From assembly GCF_007018905.1 (NCBI RefSeq), contig NZ_CP041402.1, positions 4,824,001-4,888,000 on the forward strand: 64,000 bases of DNA, read 5' to 3'. The notes beneath the pieces are model-generated. The model was not told the DNA's origin. It searched no databases and saw only the letters and a program-made list of their open reading frames with translations. Below are positions 39,493 through 49,006 of the stretch, piece by piece. The translations under genes and the position numbers were made by a program. This DNA is from Tardiphaga sp. vice304 (GTDB lineage Bacteria > Pseudomonadota > Alphaproteobacteria > Rhizobiales > Xanthobacteraceae). Each line of letters starts with the position of its first letter. Within the stretch, counting starts at the first letter, position 1.

Positions 39493-40034
39493 TGCGGACG
39501 GAATGCGGCTGTCGCCGTCAGCAGGCGCGACTGGCTGGTGCCGCCGCGGTTGATGTTGGCGATGTTGTAGCCAAGACCTGTCACGAACAGCGGCCACTGG
39601 TAGAACGAACGCACCACCACGGTGCTGGTCGTGTCGGTCGTAGCCGGCGGGTTGTAGCTGAAGCTGTCGACGAATTTGCCGTTGGCATCGATCGGATCGG
39701 CAATCGTGAAGGCGGCGCCCGCCGCATAGGTCTGCACATCGTTGCGCAGCTTCGTGCAGTCCATCAACACCTTGACGCGGTCGCAGACCGCCGTTTCATA
39801 GGCCGATTTCGACATCGCCGTGCTGGTGAAGAATGTGCGTCCGCTGTCCTGCACCGCGGTCTCAAGAACCTGGCCGGCGAAGAACACGATGGCCGTTTCA
39901 ATGATGGCGAAGATCAGCGCGAAGAACACCGGCGCAACGATCGCAAACTCGACGGCGGCAGAACCGCGCCGGTCCCGTCCGAAGCCGCGCACCGTGCGGC
40001 CGGACGCCGAGATCGAGATGATCGGTAAAAGCAT
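39489..40034 (-). CDS. TadE-like pilus/secreted minor pilin (upstream copy)
   Basis: A 181-residue protein with DRRGSAAVEFAIVAPVFFALIFAIIETAIVFF, the TadE membrane segment with its conserved Glu after the processing site. A domain with two cysteines follows (CDRVKVLMDCTK). It is the first of a two-gene unit with 38878-39492 and faces away from the flp-cpa genes. Confidence 0.87.
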   Translation of the reverse strand: MLLPIISISASGRTVRGFGRDRRGSAAVEFAIVAPVFFALIFAIIETAIVFFAGQVLETAVQDSGRTFFTSTAMSKSAYETAVCDRVKVLMDCTKLRNDVQTYAAGAAFTIADPIDANGKFVDSFSYNPPATTDTTSTVVVRSFYQWPLFVTGLGYNIANINRGGTSQSRLLTATAAFRPQ

Positions 40035-40197
40035 CAGTAAACCCTGAACTACCGTGATTGTCTGGCGCCAAGATTACCGCAAACTGATTGTGGAAGTGTT
40101 TCCAGCGACACAGACGACCTGTCACGCGCCGTTATCGCCATGTTAACCACGATCCGACGCACCGGCCGGACCGTTCGCACGCGCTCGCATCGCCGGA

Positions 40198-40692
40198 TCA
40201 ATTGGTCTTCGGTGCCGCGGCAGCGCCGGCCGATGTGCTCAGCGAACCCGCCTGCCCCATCGTCGTGTTGAAGAAACCGTCGCTGTCGCCGAGCGTCGCG
40301 CGGCGCTGGCACACAGGGGTGCAGCTATAGGACTCGCGCTCGACACCACGGAAGACCGTCACCACCTTGTCGCTCGGGCCCTGCACCTGGATAATGCGAT
40401 CCATCAGCACCTGGCCGCGGCGATCGATGGCGATCACATTGGTGGCGCCGTAGCCCTTGCCGGTGACGACGACGAGGCCCCCCGGCTGCAAGGTGACATC
40501 CGCAATCAGCGGATTGCCGACCACGATGGTGGCGATCTGGCCGGGAAACTTGACCAGCGTGGCCTGATCGACATTGACCGCGATCAGGTCATCGACCGGC
40601 GCCGCCACCACGGCCGGGGTCAGCAACATCCCCGCCGCGAGCGGTGGGAGCAATAACAGCGCGCGCACGCGCTTACGCAACAAAAACGACAT
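40198..40692 (-). CDS. CpaC-N-like pilus assembly protein (lone secretin N-terminal domain)
   Basis: A 164-residue secreted protein with a signal peptide (LLLLPPLAAGMLLTPAVVAA). Its domain matches the N-terminal domain of CpaC/RcpA secretins: NVDQATLVKFPGQIATIVVGNPLIADVTLQPGG, GKGYGATNVIAIDRRG. The secretin barrel itself is absent. A C-terminal pair of cysteines (CTPVCQRR) and a Gly/Ala tail are its own. ATG 40692 follows GGAG. It may cap or help assemble the CpaC secretin encoded at 44022-45491. Confidence 0.85.
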   Translation of the reverse strand: MSFLLRKRVRALLLLPPLAAGMLLTPAVVAAPVDDLIAVNVDQATLVKFPGQIATIVVGNPLIADVTLQPGGLVVVTGKGYGATNVIAIDRRGQVLMDRIIQVQGPSDKVVTVFRGVERESYSCTPVCQRRATLGDSDGFFNTTMGQAGSLSTSAGAAAAPKTN

Positions 40693-40966
40693 TCTGTACT
40701 CCGGGACGAACAAGGCCGGCAAAAGCAGATACGCAGCGGTGCCGACGCCCGACATGGCAAATCTGACGTTAATTGGTGAAGGAAGAGCAAACGGGAACAG
40801 GAGATTGCAAAAGAGATGCGAGCTTTGGAATCCCGTTGTCATCGCCCGCCAGTTAGGTGCCCGAACAGACGAAGTTGAGGCGGCTTTTCTCACCGCTGCC
40901 GTTGCAACCAGATCTCTCGGTCAAGCCGCGCGATGACCGTCGAGGTTGCGGCCGTCAGGCCCGCCT

Positions 40967-41794
40967 TCACTGCTTGAAGGGATAGATCAACTGGCCGCCG
41001 AACGCAGTGGGCAGCGGTTCGCCATCGACGCCGTAATCGTCCGGCAATTCACCTTCCGGCATCCGGAAGGTACCAAACAGAATATCCCAGACCGGGAAGG
41101 TGCCGGCGAAATTGGTGTCGCCGCCGCGAGCCATTGAGGTGTGATGCCAGCGGTGAAACACCGGCGTGGCGATCACGTAGCGCAGCGGACCCAGCGTCCA
41201 GTTCAGGTTGGCGTGCACGAAGGCGGAGTGGAACGTCGTGAATGGGCCAACCCACAGCATGATGTTAGGCGAGATGCCGGCCATCAACAGCACGACATCG
41301 ACGGCGACCGTGCCGAGAAACAGGTTGACCGGATGAAAGCGCGCCGCGGAGATCCACTCCAGATCTTCCGAAGAGTGATGAATCGCGTGGTATTTCCAGA
41401 ACCCGCCGCCATGATACATGCGGTGGAACCAGTACAGCAGGAAGTCGGATACCACGAGAAAGACGATGGCCTGCGCCCATAGCGGCATTTCGGCCAGCGG
41501 ACCATGACCATTGTCGTAAAATGCGATCAATCCGCCGGCGTCATGGATATTGAAAATGACGGCAGCACCGAGAACCAGCAGGCCGATACGGACCACGCGG
41601 GTCAGCAGCGGGATGAAGAACCAGTAACAGATATCGGTGACGAGCTCGGTCTTCTGCCACCATGCCTTGCCGGGATTGCAGGCCCAGAAATGGGACAGCA
41701 CCGTAAAGACGATCGCCAGCACGAGCGTGATCGGCGCAACCTTGGCGAGGGTCTCGCCGCACATATCAACGATTTCCATGGGCATTGGAAACAT
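40967..41794 (-). CDS. Fatty acid hydroxylase/sterol desaturase family membrane protein
   Basis: A 275-residue membrane protein with about four helices and the di-iron histidine clusters of the superfamily: HRMYH, HAIHHSS and HRWHH. Members hydroxylate or desaturate lipids in the membrane, but the substrate here cannot be told. It lies between the TadE/CpaC-N genes and the flp pilin without an obvious functional link. Confidence 0.9.
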   Translation of the reverse strand: MFPMPMEIVDMCGETLAKVAPITLVLAIVFTVLSHFWACNPGKAWWQKTELVTDICYWFFIPLLTRVVRIGLLVLGAAVIFNIHDAGGLIAFYDNGHGPLAEMPLWAQAIVFLVVSDFLLYWFHRMYHGGGFWKYHAIHHSSEDLEWISAARFHPVNLFLGTVAVDVVLLMAGISPNIMLWVGPFTTFHSAFVHANLNWTLGPLRYVIATPVFHRWHHTSMARGGDTNFAGTFPVWDILFGTFRMPEGELPDDYGVDGEPLPTAFGGQLIYPFKQ

Positions 41795-42075
41795 GGCGAC
41801 CTCATCGGGTAATCTGATCCGACAGGTAGCGCATCATACTTAAAGAGCCATGAACCCGGCCCCGTCGCTCCGGAGATTTAGCCCATGTCCCACTGAATAC
41901 GCTTAAGTTTTCATTTACCGTGCTCAACAAGTGATGATTCAAGGCCACTTTCGGCGATCGAATTAACCCGTCTGCAAGTGTCGTCTCCTAGAGTACCGAC
42001 ATGGTCACGGTGCTGAGAACGCCGACAGGACCAAACCTTAGTTCGACAGCCTCGTGTACTCATGGAGTTTGTATT

Positions 42076-42240
42076 ATGAAGAATCTCGTTGCGCGTTTCG
42101 TCAAGGACGAGTCCGGCGCCACCGCTATTGAATACGGCCTGATTGCAGCCGGCATCTCGCTGGTGATCATCGCCGCCGTCAACGGCCTGGGCACCAAGCT
42201 GAACTCGACGTTTGGCAGCATCAACGCTTCGCTGAAGTAA
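42076..42240 (+). CDS. flp: Flp/Fap-type major pilin
   Basis: A 54-residue prepilin. The leader MKNLVARFVKDESG is cut after Gly and is followed by ATAIEYGLIAAGISLVIIAA with the conserved Glu-Tyr of Flp pilins. A short C-terminal part completes it. It is the subunit polymerised by the cpa/tad machinery encoded just downstream. ATG 42076 follows GGAG. A strong terminator separates it from cpaA, which fits high pilin expression. Confidence 0.95.
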   Translation: MKNLVARFVKDESGATAIEYGLIAAGISLVIIAAVNGLGTKLNSTFGSINASLK

Positions 42241-42259
42241 GCATCGGTCGATCTTGCAG

Positions 42260-42292
42260 AAAAGGCTCCGGAGAAACCGGAGCCTTTTTTGT
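42260..42292 (+). terminator. Terminator after flp
   Basis: GGCTCCGG and CCGGAGCC pair around AGAAA, followed by TTTTTT. It is 20 bp after the flp stop. Confidence 0.95.
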
Positions 42293-42358
42293 ATTTAATT
42301 GTATCAATGCGTGCGGCACCGGTTCACGACAGGCCGGTCGCCCGACAAGGCGTCGCTG

Positions 42359-42499
42359 ATGAGTAAGCCCAATCCGCGCCTGCTGGCGCAGCCGTCTTCG
42401 CCGCTGGCGGCCCTGTTTCGCGAACCCGCCGGCATCGTCTGCCTCGCTTTGGTGCTGGCATTGGCCGCGCTGGCAACGCGGATCATCGGCGCCTGGTAA
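42359..42499 (+). CDS. Small single-helix membrane protein
   Basis: Not recognised. A 46-residue frame, MSKPNPRLLAQPSSPLAALF..., has one hydrophobic helix (GIVCLALVLALAALATRIIGAW) and a short polar N-terminus. Its position between flp and cpaA suggests a minor role in the pilus unit, but there is no family evidence. No strong ribosome site is visible. Confidence 0.4.
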   Translation: MSKPNPRLLAQPSSPLAALFREPAGIVCLALVLALAALATRIIGAW

Positions 42500-42569
42500 T
42501 TCCGGCGTGTTTGCCGATTGTTCATTTCTGCCGGCTAGATTGGCTGCATCGCCGCAACGGGCCTGATTG

Positions 42570-43094
42570 ATGATCCTCGACCTTGCACGCCTGCTGCTGT
42601 TCCCGGCACTGATGGCTTTTGCCGCCGCCAGCGACCTGTTCACGATGACGATCTCGAATCGCATTTCGATGCTGCTGATCGTCGGCTTTGCCGTCTTGGC
42701 CCTGTTCGGCGGCATGTCACTCCCTGACATCGGATCGCATGTTGGCGCCGGCGCTGCGGTGCTCGTGGTGGCCTTCACCTGCTTTGCCTTCGGCTGGGTC
42801 GGCGGCGGCGACGCAAAGCTGGCGGCCTCGGTGGGATTGTGGTTCGGCTTCGGCCATTTGCTCGACTTTCTGCTCTATGCCTCGCTGTTCGGCGGCGCGC
42901 TGACGCTGCTGCTGCTGCAGGCGCGGCAGTGGCCGCTGCCGCAGGCGCTGGGCCGCCAGCCCTGGCTTCTGAAGCTGCATGACAGGGAGACCGGCATCCC
43001 CTACGGCATCGCGCTCGCGCTGGGGGCCTTGATGGTCTACCCGGAAACAGAATGGATCCGGGCCGTCGATCTGACCCGACTGGCGCTGCACTGA
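42570..43094 (+). CDS. cpaA: Prepilin peptidase CpaA (A24 family)
   Basis: Membrane aspartic protease of 174 residues that cleaves Flp and TadE-like prepilins. The two catalytic Asp are in AASDLFTMTISNRIS and GWVGGGDAKLAASVGLW (GxGDxK motif). About six hydrophobic segments. The ATG at 42570 is used; an in-frame TTG precedes it directly. Confidence 0.93.
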   Translation: MILDLARLLLFPALMAFAAASDLFTMTISNRISMLLIVGFAVLALFGGMSLPDIGSHVGAGAAVLVVAFTCFAFGWVGGGDAKLAASVGLWFGFGHLLDFLLYASLFGGALTLLLLQARQWPLPQALGRQPWLLKLHDRETGIPYGIALALGALMVYPETEWIRAVDLTRLALH

Positions 43095-43215
43095 GCAGCG
43101 ATTACCGCTAGGCTCGATTTAGATACCGCGCATTAACCATGCTTTGACGAATAGCTGGTCAACTGCCCCTTACAGCGACGTTCGCGTCGCGGCGTAATGT
43201 GGAAAGTTGAAGCGT

Positions 43216-44007
43216 ATGAATACCGCACGCATCGTGGTCCTGGCCATTGCCGTAGGCGCGGGTGGCGTGGCCCTTTATCTGGCCGGCAGTTCCGAACAGG
43301 CGCCGCCGCCGGTCGCGCCGGTCGCGCAACTGCAAACCACCGACGTCCTCGTCGCCAAATCCGAAATCGCGCTTGGTCAGACGCTAGGGCCCGGTGACGT
43401 GCAGTGGCAAAGCTGGCCGTCCTCCGCCGCCAGTTCCACCGTCATTCGCCGCACCGACAGGCCGGATGCACCCAACCAACTGGCTGGCTCGATCGCGCGG
43501 TCGCCTTTCATCGCCGGCGAGCCAATTCGCGAGCCCAAGCTGGTGCGCGCCAACGGCTCCGGCTTCATGGCCGCCGTGCTGCCGACCGGCATGCGCGCGG
43601 TCTCCACGGAAATCTCCCCGGAAACCGGCGCCGGCGGGTTCATCCTGCCGAACGACCGCGTCGATGTGATCCTGTCCAAGCGCGACCGGAACCCCGACCG
43701 CGGCGGCGCAGCCGACATCGTCAATTCCGAAGTCATCATGAGCAACATCCGCGTGCTCGCGATCGATCAGGCGCCGAAGGAAAAGGACGGCCAGAACACC
43801 GTCGTCGGCAAGACCGCGACGCTGGAGCTGAAGCCGGAGCAGGCCGAGATACTGGCGCGGGCGCGGCAGACCGGCACGCTGTCGCTGGCGCTGCGCGCGC
43901 TGGTGGACCGCAACCTGCCCGATCCGGTCAGCGAAGACCGCAATGCCAAGCGCGATAGCGTCAACGTCGTTCGCTACGGCATCCCGACGCAGACCACGAC
44001 CAAGTGA
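43216..44007 (+). CDS. cpaB: Flp pilus assembly protein CpaB (RcpC)
   Basis: A 263-residue periplasmic assembly protein with an N-terminal helix (RIVVLAIAVGAGGVALYLAG). A SAF domain follows (DVLVAKSEIALGQTLGPGDVQW), then LPTGMRAVSTEISPETGAGGFILPNDRVDVILSKR. ATG 43216 is preferred; a TTG three codons upstream is possible. Its stop lies inside the cpaC start region. Confidence 0.93.
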   Translation: MNTARIVVLAIAVGAGGVALYLAGSSEQAPPPVAPVAQLQTTDVLVAKSEIALGQTLGPGDVQWQSWPSSAASSTVIRRTDRPDAPNQLAGSIARSPFIAGEPIREPKLVRANGSGFMAAVLPTGMRAVSTEISPETGAGGFILPNDRVDVILSKRDRNPDRGGAADIVNSEVIMSNIRVLAIDQAPKEKDGQNTVVGKTATLELKPEQAEILARARQTGTLSLALRALVDRNLPDPVSEDRNAKRDSVNVVRYGIPTQTTTK

Positions 44008-44021
44008 CGAGGACGCAGACG

Positions 44022-45491
44022 ATGAGGCGCATGACAACCAGCGGATCGATGCAGGCCTTCATGGTCTGCGCGCTGTCGTTTACGGCTATTTCGGCTTTTG
44101 CGCTGAATACCGCGCTGTCGCCTGTACTGGCCGCCGACCCGCGCGGCTATGCCGGCGCGCCGGTGTCGTCCGAGGGGCAGATGGGTGCGCGCTTCCTGGC
44201 GCTCGGCATCGGCAAGTCGGTGGTCATCGACCTGCCGCGCGACATCAAGGACGTTCTGGTGGCGGATCCGAAGATCGCCAATGCCGTCGTGCGCTCGGCG
44301 CAGCGCGCCTACATCATCGGCGCCACCGTCGGCCAGACCAACATCGTGTTCTTCGACTCCACCGGGCAGCAGATCGCCGCCTATGACATTGCCGTCACCC
44401 GCGACCTCAACGGCGTGCGCGCTGCGCTGCGGCAGGCGATGCCGAACGCCGACCTGCGGATCGAGGGCGTCGGCGAAGGCGTGATGCTGTCGGGTTCGGT
44501 CTCGAGCCCGATCGAAGCGCAACAGGCCGGCGACATTGCCGCGCGCCTCGTCGGCGGGGTCGACAAGGTCGTCAACAGCATCGTCGTGCGCGGCCGCGAC
44601 CAGGTGCTGCTCAAGGTCACCGTGGCGGAAGTCACGCGCAGCATCGTCAAGCAGCTCGGAATCGATCTGACCGCCAATCTGGCTTACGGCACGTCTGCCG
44701 TGACCTTCACCAACACCAATGCTTTCACCGCACTGGGTCGTTCGCTCAGCAGTGGCAGCACCGCGGCCTCGTTCGGCGGCGGCGCCGTGCCGTCCGTGAC
44801 GGCGACGCTGAAGGCAATGGAAAGCGCCGGCGTGGTGCGTACGCTGGCCGAACCGAACCTGACGGCGATCTCCGGCGAATCCGCGACCTTTTTGGCCGGC
44901 GGCGAATTCCCGATCCCGACCGGCGTGACCTGCCAGACCACCGCGGCAGGCGCGGTAGGCCAGTGCGCGCCCTCGATCTCGTTCAAGAAGTTCGGTATCT
45001 CGCTCAACTTCACCCCGGTGGTGATGTCGGAAGGCCGCATCAGCCTGCGGGTGATGACCGAAGTGTCGGAAGTCTCGACCGACAATTCAATCACCATCAG
45101 CGGCCTCACGGTACCCTCGATCAAGGTGCGCCGCGCCGAAACTACGCTGGAAATTCCCTCCGGCGGCGCCATGGCGATGGCCGGCCTGATCCAGGATCAG
45201 ACCAAGCAGGCGATCAACGGACTGCCCGGGCTGTCCACGCTGCCGGTGCTGGGCACGCTGTTTCGCAGCCGTGATTTCGTCAACAACCAGACCGAGCTGA
45301 TGGTGATCGTGACGCCGATGGTGGTCCGCGCCGTCGCGCAGAAGGATCTGTCGCGTCCGGACGATGGATTTGCTTCCGCCTCCGATCCGCAGGCCGACCT
45401 GCTCGGCAGCATCAATCGCATCTATGGCGCACCAGGCCGGCCCGAGACCACCAAGAATTATCGCGGCACCTACGGCTTTATCACGGACTGA
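44022..45491 (+). CDS. cpaC: Flp pilus outer-membrane secretin CpaC (RcpA)
   Basis: Outer-membrane pore of about 489 residues. A signal peptide leads to the N-terminal domain (GKSVVIDLPRDIKDVLVADPKIANAVV, RAYIIGATVGQTNIVFF) and a BON-like segment. The secretin barrel is recognised by VPSVTATLKAMESAGVVRTLAEPNLTAISGESATFLAGGEFP and MAMAGLIQDQTKQAINGLPGLSTLPVLGTLFRSR. ATG 44022 with AGGA upstream is used; a GTG at 44004 overlapping the cpaB stop is an alternative. Confidence 0.95.
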   Translation: MRRMTTSGSMQAFMVCALSFTAISAFALNTALSPVLAADPRGYAGAPVSSEGQMGARFLALGIGKSVVIDLPRDIKDVLVADPKIANAVVRSAQRAYIIGATVGQTNIVFFDSTGQQIAAYDIAVTRDLNGVRAALRQAMPNADLRIEGVGEGVMLSGSVSSPIEAQQAGDIAARLVGGVDKVVNSIVVRGRDQVLLKVTVAEVTRSIVKQLGIDLTANLAYGTSAVTFTNTNAFTALGRSLSSGSTAASFGGGAVPSVTATLKAMESAGVVRTLAEPNLTAISGESATFLAGGEFPIPTGVTCQTTAAGAVGQCAPSISFKKFGISLNFTPVVMSEGRISLRVMTEVSEVSTDNSITISGLTVPSIKVRRAETTLEIPSGGAMAMAGLIQDQTKQAINGLPGLSTLPVLGTLFRSRDFVNNQTELMVIVTPMVVRAVAQKDLSRPDDGFASASDPQADLLGSINRIYGAPGRPETTKNYRGTYGFITD

Positions 45492-45511
45492 CGCGGGACG
45501 AGGACAGAATC

Positions 45512-46261
45512 ATGACCACCACACACCCCGCCGCCTTCCGTAAAAGGCTCTGCCTGGCGCTCGCTTTGACCGGCCTCGCTCTGGCGCTCGGCGCATGTAA
45601 CACGACCCGTCAACCGGAAGTGACCGGCAGTCTGGCACTGGCGCCGGAGGATTACCGGCTGCGGCATCCGATCGTGATCCAGGAATCGAACCGCAACACT
45701 GAGATCTTCGTCGGCTCGACGCGCGGCGGCCTGACTTCGGCGCAGCGCGCCGACGTCATCGGGCTCGGCCAGACCTGGCTCGCCGACGGCACCGGCGCCA
45801 TCATTGCTGAAGTGCCGGTCGGTACGCCGAACGCCCGCGCCGCGCAGGAGTCGCTGCGGGAGATCCAGATGCTGCTCGTCCAGGTCGGCCTCCCCGCCGG
45901 CGGCGTGACCGTGCGGCAGTACCATCCGGAGGATCCGCGTCTGTTCGCAACCATCCGGCTGAAATATCCGCGCATCGTGGCCGATGCCGGCCCATGTGGC
46001 ACCTGGCCGGCGGATCTCGGTCCCTCGATCAAGAACCCGAGCTACCTGGAGAATCGGTCCTATCACAACTTTGGCTGCGCCTATCAGCGCAACATGGCGG
46101 CGATGGTCGATAACCCCGCCGACCTGATCCAGCCGCGACCGGAAAGCCCGGCCTATACGGCACGGCGCACCGCCGCCTTCGAGAAATACCGCAAGGGTAC
46201 CCCGACGGCGATCACCTATCCCGAAAGCGACAAGGCCAAACTGAGCGATATCGGCAAATGA
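45512..46261 (+). CDS. cpaD: Flp pilus assembly lipoprotein CpaD
   Basis: A 249-residue lipoprotein (lipobox ALGAC) of the CpaD family. Recognised by DYRLRHPIVIQESNRNTEIFVGSTRGGLT, YHPEDPRLFATIRLKYPRIVADAGPCGTWPADLG and NFGCAYQRNMAAMVDNPADL. It is thought to help the CpaC secretin at the outer membrane. The stop overlaps cpaE by 4 bp. Confidence 0.95.
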   Translation: MTTTHPAAFRKRLCLALALTGLALALGACNTTRQPEVTGSLALAPEDYRLRHPIVIQESNRNTEIFVGSTRGGLTSAQRADVIGLGQTWLADGTGAIIAEVPVGTPNARAAQESLREIQMLLVQVGLPAGGVTVRQYHPEDPRLFATIRLKYPRIVADAGPCGTWPADLGPSIKNPSYLENRSYHNFGCAYQRNMAAMVDNPADLIQPRPESPAYTARRTAAFEKYRKGTPTAITYPESDKAKLSDIGK

Positions 46262-47523
46262 TCAGCTACGCACGCCAGGCCGGGGAAGATCCGGCTGCCA
46301 CACCGCCGATGGCGGAAGAACACATCGCGCCGGCACCCCGGGTGTCGGTGCAAGCGTTTTGCGAGACTCCGGAAACCGCCGCGGCCGTGCAGGCCGCCGG
46401 CGAGGACCGCCGGCTCGGCAAGGCGCATCTCAAGATCCAGATGGGCGGCATGGCCGCGGCCACCGAGGCCTATCGCTCGTCACCGACTCCCAACGTCATC
46501 GTGCTCGAGACCGAGCCGAAAACCGACATCCTCGCCGGCCTCGACCAGCTCGCTTCGGTCTGCGACGCCGGCACCCGCGTCGTGGTGATCGGCAAGGTCA
46601 ACGACGTCACGCTGTACCGCGAACTGGTACGCCGCGGCGTCAGCGACTACGTGATCGCGCCGGTGGCGCCGATCGACGTCGTGCGCTCGATCTGCGGGCT
46701 GTTTTCGGCGCCGGAAGCCAAGGCGGTCGGCCGCATCATCGCGGTGGTCGGCGCCAAGGGCGGCGTCGGCGCCTCCACCATCGCCCACAATGTCGCCTGG
46801 GCGATCGCGCGCGACCTCGCGCTCGATTCCGTCGTTGCCGATCTCGACCTGGCCTTCGGCACCGCCGGGCTCGATTACAACCAGGATCCGCCGCAGGGCA
46901 TCGCGGATGCGGTGTTCTCGCCGGACCGCGTCGATACCGCCTTCATCGACCGCCTGCTGTCGAAATGCACCGACCATCTCAGCCTGCTGGCGGCGCCGGC
47001 GACGCTGGAGCGGGTCTATGATTTCGGCGCGGATGCGTTCGACTCGATCTTCGATACGCTGCGCGCCACGATGCCCTGCATCGTGCTCGACGTGCCGCAT
47101 CAATGGTCGGGCTGGACCAGGCGGGCGCTGATCGGCGCCGACGACATTCTGATCGTCGCGGCTCCCGATCTCGCCAATCTGCGTAACGCCAAGAACATGT
47201 ATGACCTGATCAAGGCCGCGCGACCCAATGACCGTGCGCCGGTGTACTGCCTCAACCAGGTCGGCGTGCCGAAGCGCCCGGAAATCACTGCCAGCGAATT
47301 CGCCAAGGCGATCGAGACGGCGCCGATCGCCTCGATCCCGTTCGATCCGCAGATGTTCGGCCTGGCGGCCAACAACGGGCAGATGATCGCCGAGATCGCC
47401 AGCGGTCATCGCACTACCGAGATATTCCTGCAGATCGCGCAGCGGTTGACCGGCCGCGGCGAGACCAAGAAGCCGCGCGGCTCTTTCCTGTCGCCATTCC
47501 TCGAGAAGTTGCGGTCAAAGTAA
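46258..47523 (+). CDS. cpaE: Pilus localisation ATPase CpaE (TadZ)
   Basis: A 421-residue protein with an atypical receiver-like N-terminal domain (about 20-150). A MinD/ParA-type ATPase follows, with a deviant Walker A in IIAVVGAKGGVGASTIAHNVAW and VVADLDLAFGTAGLDYNQDP. TadZ/CpaE proteins place the pilus machine at the cell pole. ATG 46258 overlaps the cpaD stop. Confidence 0.94.
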   Translation: MISYARQAGEDPAATPPMAEEHIAPAPRVSVQAFCETPETAAAVQAAGEDRRLGKAHLKIQMGGMAAATEAYRSSPTPNVIVLETEPKTDILAGLDQLASVCDAGTRVVVIGKVNDVTLYRELVRRGVSDYVIAPVAPIDVVRSICGLFSAPEAKAVGRIIAVVGAKGGVGASTIAHNVAWAIARDLALDSVVADLDLAFGTAGLDYNQDPPQGIADAVFSPDRVDTAFIDRLLSKCTDHLSLLAAPATLERVYDFGADAFDSIFDTLRATMPCIVLDVPHQWSGWTRRALIGADDILIVAAPDLANLRNAKNMYDLIKAARPNDRAPVYCLNQVGVPKRPEITASEFAKAIETAPIASIPFDPQMFGLAANNGQMIAEIASGHRTTEIFLQIAQRLTGRGETKKPRGSFLSPFLEKLRSK

Positions 47524-47544
47524 GACACCGCCAGGAGCGTCGTC

Positions 47545-48996
47545 GTGTTTGGTAAGCGTAGCGCAAGCGATACAGAACCCCGGGCCATCAAGCCCGCCAG
47601 CACGATGGAGCTTGCCCCGAGCGCGCCCAGCGTCAGCGCGCCGCCGGTCTCGTCGCCGCCGCTGTCGCCGGCCCGCACGACGACTGCTGCAACCATCGCC
47701 GACCGAAAGTCGGAGAACTACTACCAGGTCAAGGCGACGATCTTCGGCGCTCTGATCGAGGCGATCGATCTGGCGCAGCTTGCCAAGCTCGACGGCGAAT
47801 CGGCCCGTGAGGAAATCCGCGACATCGTCAACGAGATCATCGCGATCAAGAACATCGTGATGTCGATCGCCGAGCAGGAAGAGCTGCTCGACGACATCTG
47901 CAACGACGTGCTCGGTTACGGCCCGCTGGAACCATTGCTGTCGCGTGATGACATCTCGGACATCATGGTCAACGGCGCCGGCACCGTGTTCATCGAAGTT
48001 GCCGGTCGGATCCAGAAGACCGGTATCCGGTTTCGCGACAACCAGCAGCTCCTCAACATCTGCCAGCGCATCGTCAGCCAAGTCGGCCGCCGCGTCGATG
48101 AATCCTCGCCGATCTGCGACGCTCGCCTCGCCGACGGCAGCCGCGTCAACGCCATCGTGCCGCCGCTGGCGATCGACGGGCCGGCGCTCACCATCCGCAA
48201 ATTCAAGAAGGACAAGCTGACGCTCGACCAGCTGGTCAAGTTCGGCGCGATCTCGCCGGAAGGCGCCACCATCCTGCAAATCATCGGCCGCTGCCGCGCC
48301 AACGTGCTGATCTCCGGCGGCACCGGCTCCGGCAAGACCACGCTGCTGAACTGCCTGACGCAATATATCGACGACGACGAGCGCATCATCACCTGCGAGG
48401 ACGCCGCCGAACTGCAGCTGCAGCAGCCGCATGTGGTGCGGCTCGAAACCCGGCCGCCAAACATCGAGGGCGAAGGCCAGGTCACGATGCGCGAACTGGT
48501 GCGCAACTGCCTGCGTATGCGCCCGGAACGGATCATCGTCGGCGAAGTCCGTGGACCCGAGGCCTTCGATCTGCTGCAGGCGATGAACACCGGCCATGAC
48601 GGCTCGATGGGCACGCTGCACGCGAACAACCCGCGGGAGGCGTTGTCGCGTTGCGAGTCCATGATCACGATGGGCGGCTTCTCGCTGCCGTCGCGCACCA
48701 TCCGCGAGATGATCTGTGCCTCGATCGACGTCGTGGTGCAGGCCGCGCGGTTGCGCGACGGCTCCCGCCGCATCACCCACATCACCGAGGTGATGGGGAT
48801 GGAAGGCGATACCATCATCACCCAGGACCTGTTCATCTATGACATGACCGGCGAGGACGCCAACGGCAACATTCTCGGCAAGCACCGCTCCACGGGCATC
48901 GGCCGGCCGCGGTTCTGGGACCGTGCGCGCTATTACGGCGAAGAGAAACGACTGGCGGCAGCGCTCGATGCCGCCGAAGTCGCTGTGATGAACTAG
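47545..48996 (+). CDS. cpaF: Pilus assembly/secretion ATPase CpaF (TadA)
   Basis: Hexameric type II/IV secretion ATPase of 483 residues that powers Flp pilus extension and retraction. Walker A is [16 protein letters not shown]; the Asp box CEDAAELQLQQPHVVRLETRP, Walker B IIVGEVRGPEAFDLLQAMNTGHDGSMGTLHANNP and the His box are all present. A disordered N-terminus of about 60 residues precedes them. The start is GTG 47545 with AGGAG 7 nt upstream. Confidence 0.97.
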   Translation: MFGKRSASDTEPRAIKPASTMELAPSAPSVSAPPVSSPPLSPARTTTAATIADRKSENYYQVKATIFGALIEAIDLAQLAKLDGESAREEIRDIVNEIIAIKNIVMSIAEQEELLDDICNDVLGYGPLEPLLSRDDISDIMVNGAGTVFIEVAGRIQKTGIRFRDNQQLLNICQRIVSQVGRRVDESSPICDARLADGSRVNAIVPPLAIDGPALTIRKFKKDKLTLDQLVKFGAISPEGATILQIIGRCRANVLISGGTGSGKTTLLNCLTQYIDDDERIITCEDAAELQLQQPHVVRLETRPPNIEGEGQVTMRELVRNCLRMRPERIIVGEVRGPEAFDLLQAMNTGHDGSMGTLHANNPREALSRCESMITMGGFSLPSRTIREMICASIDVVVQAARLRDGSRRITHITEVMGMEGDTIITQDLFIYDMTGEDANGNILGKHRSTGIGRPRFWDRARYYGEEKRLAAALDAAEVAVMN

Positions 48997-49006
48997 GGAG
49001 CGCGCG

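Noticed and set aside
41795..42075. A possible regulatory element upstream of flp.
   Set aside because: The 281-bp region is moderately AT-rich but I could not find a promoter or operator pattern that I can defend.
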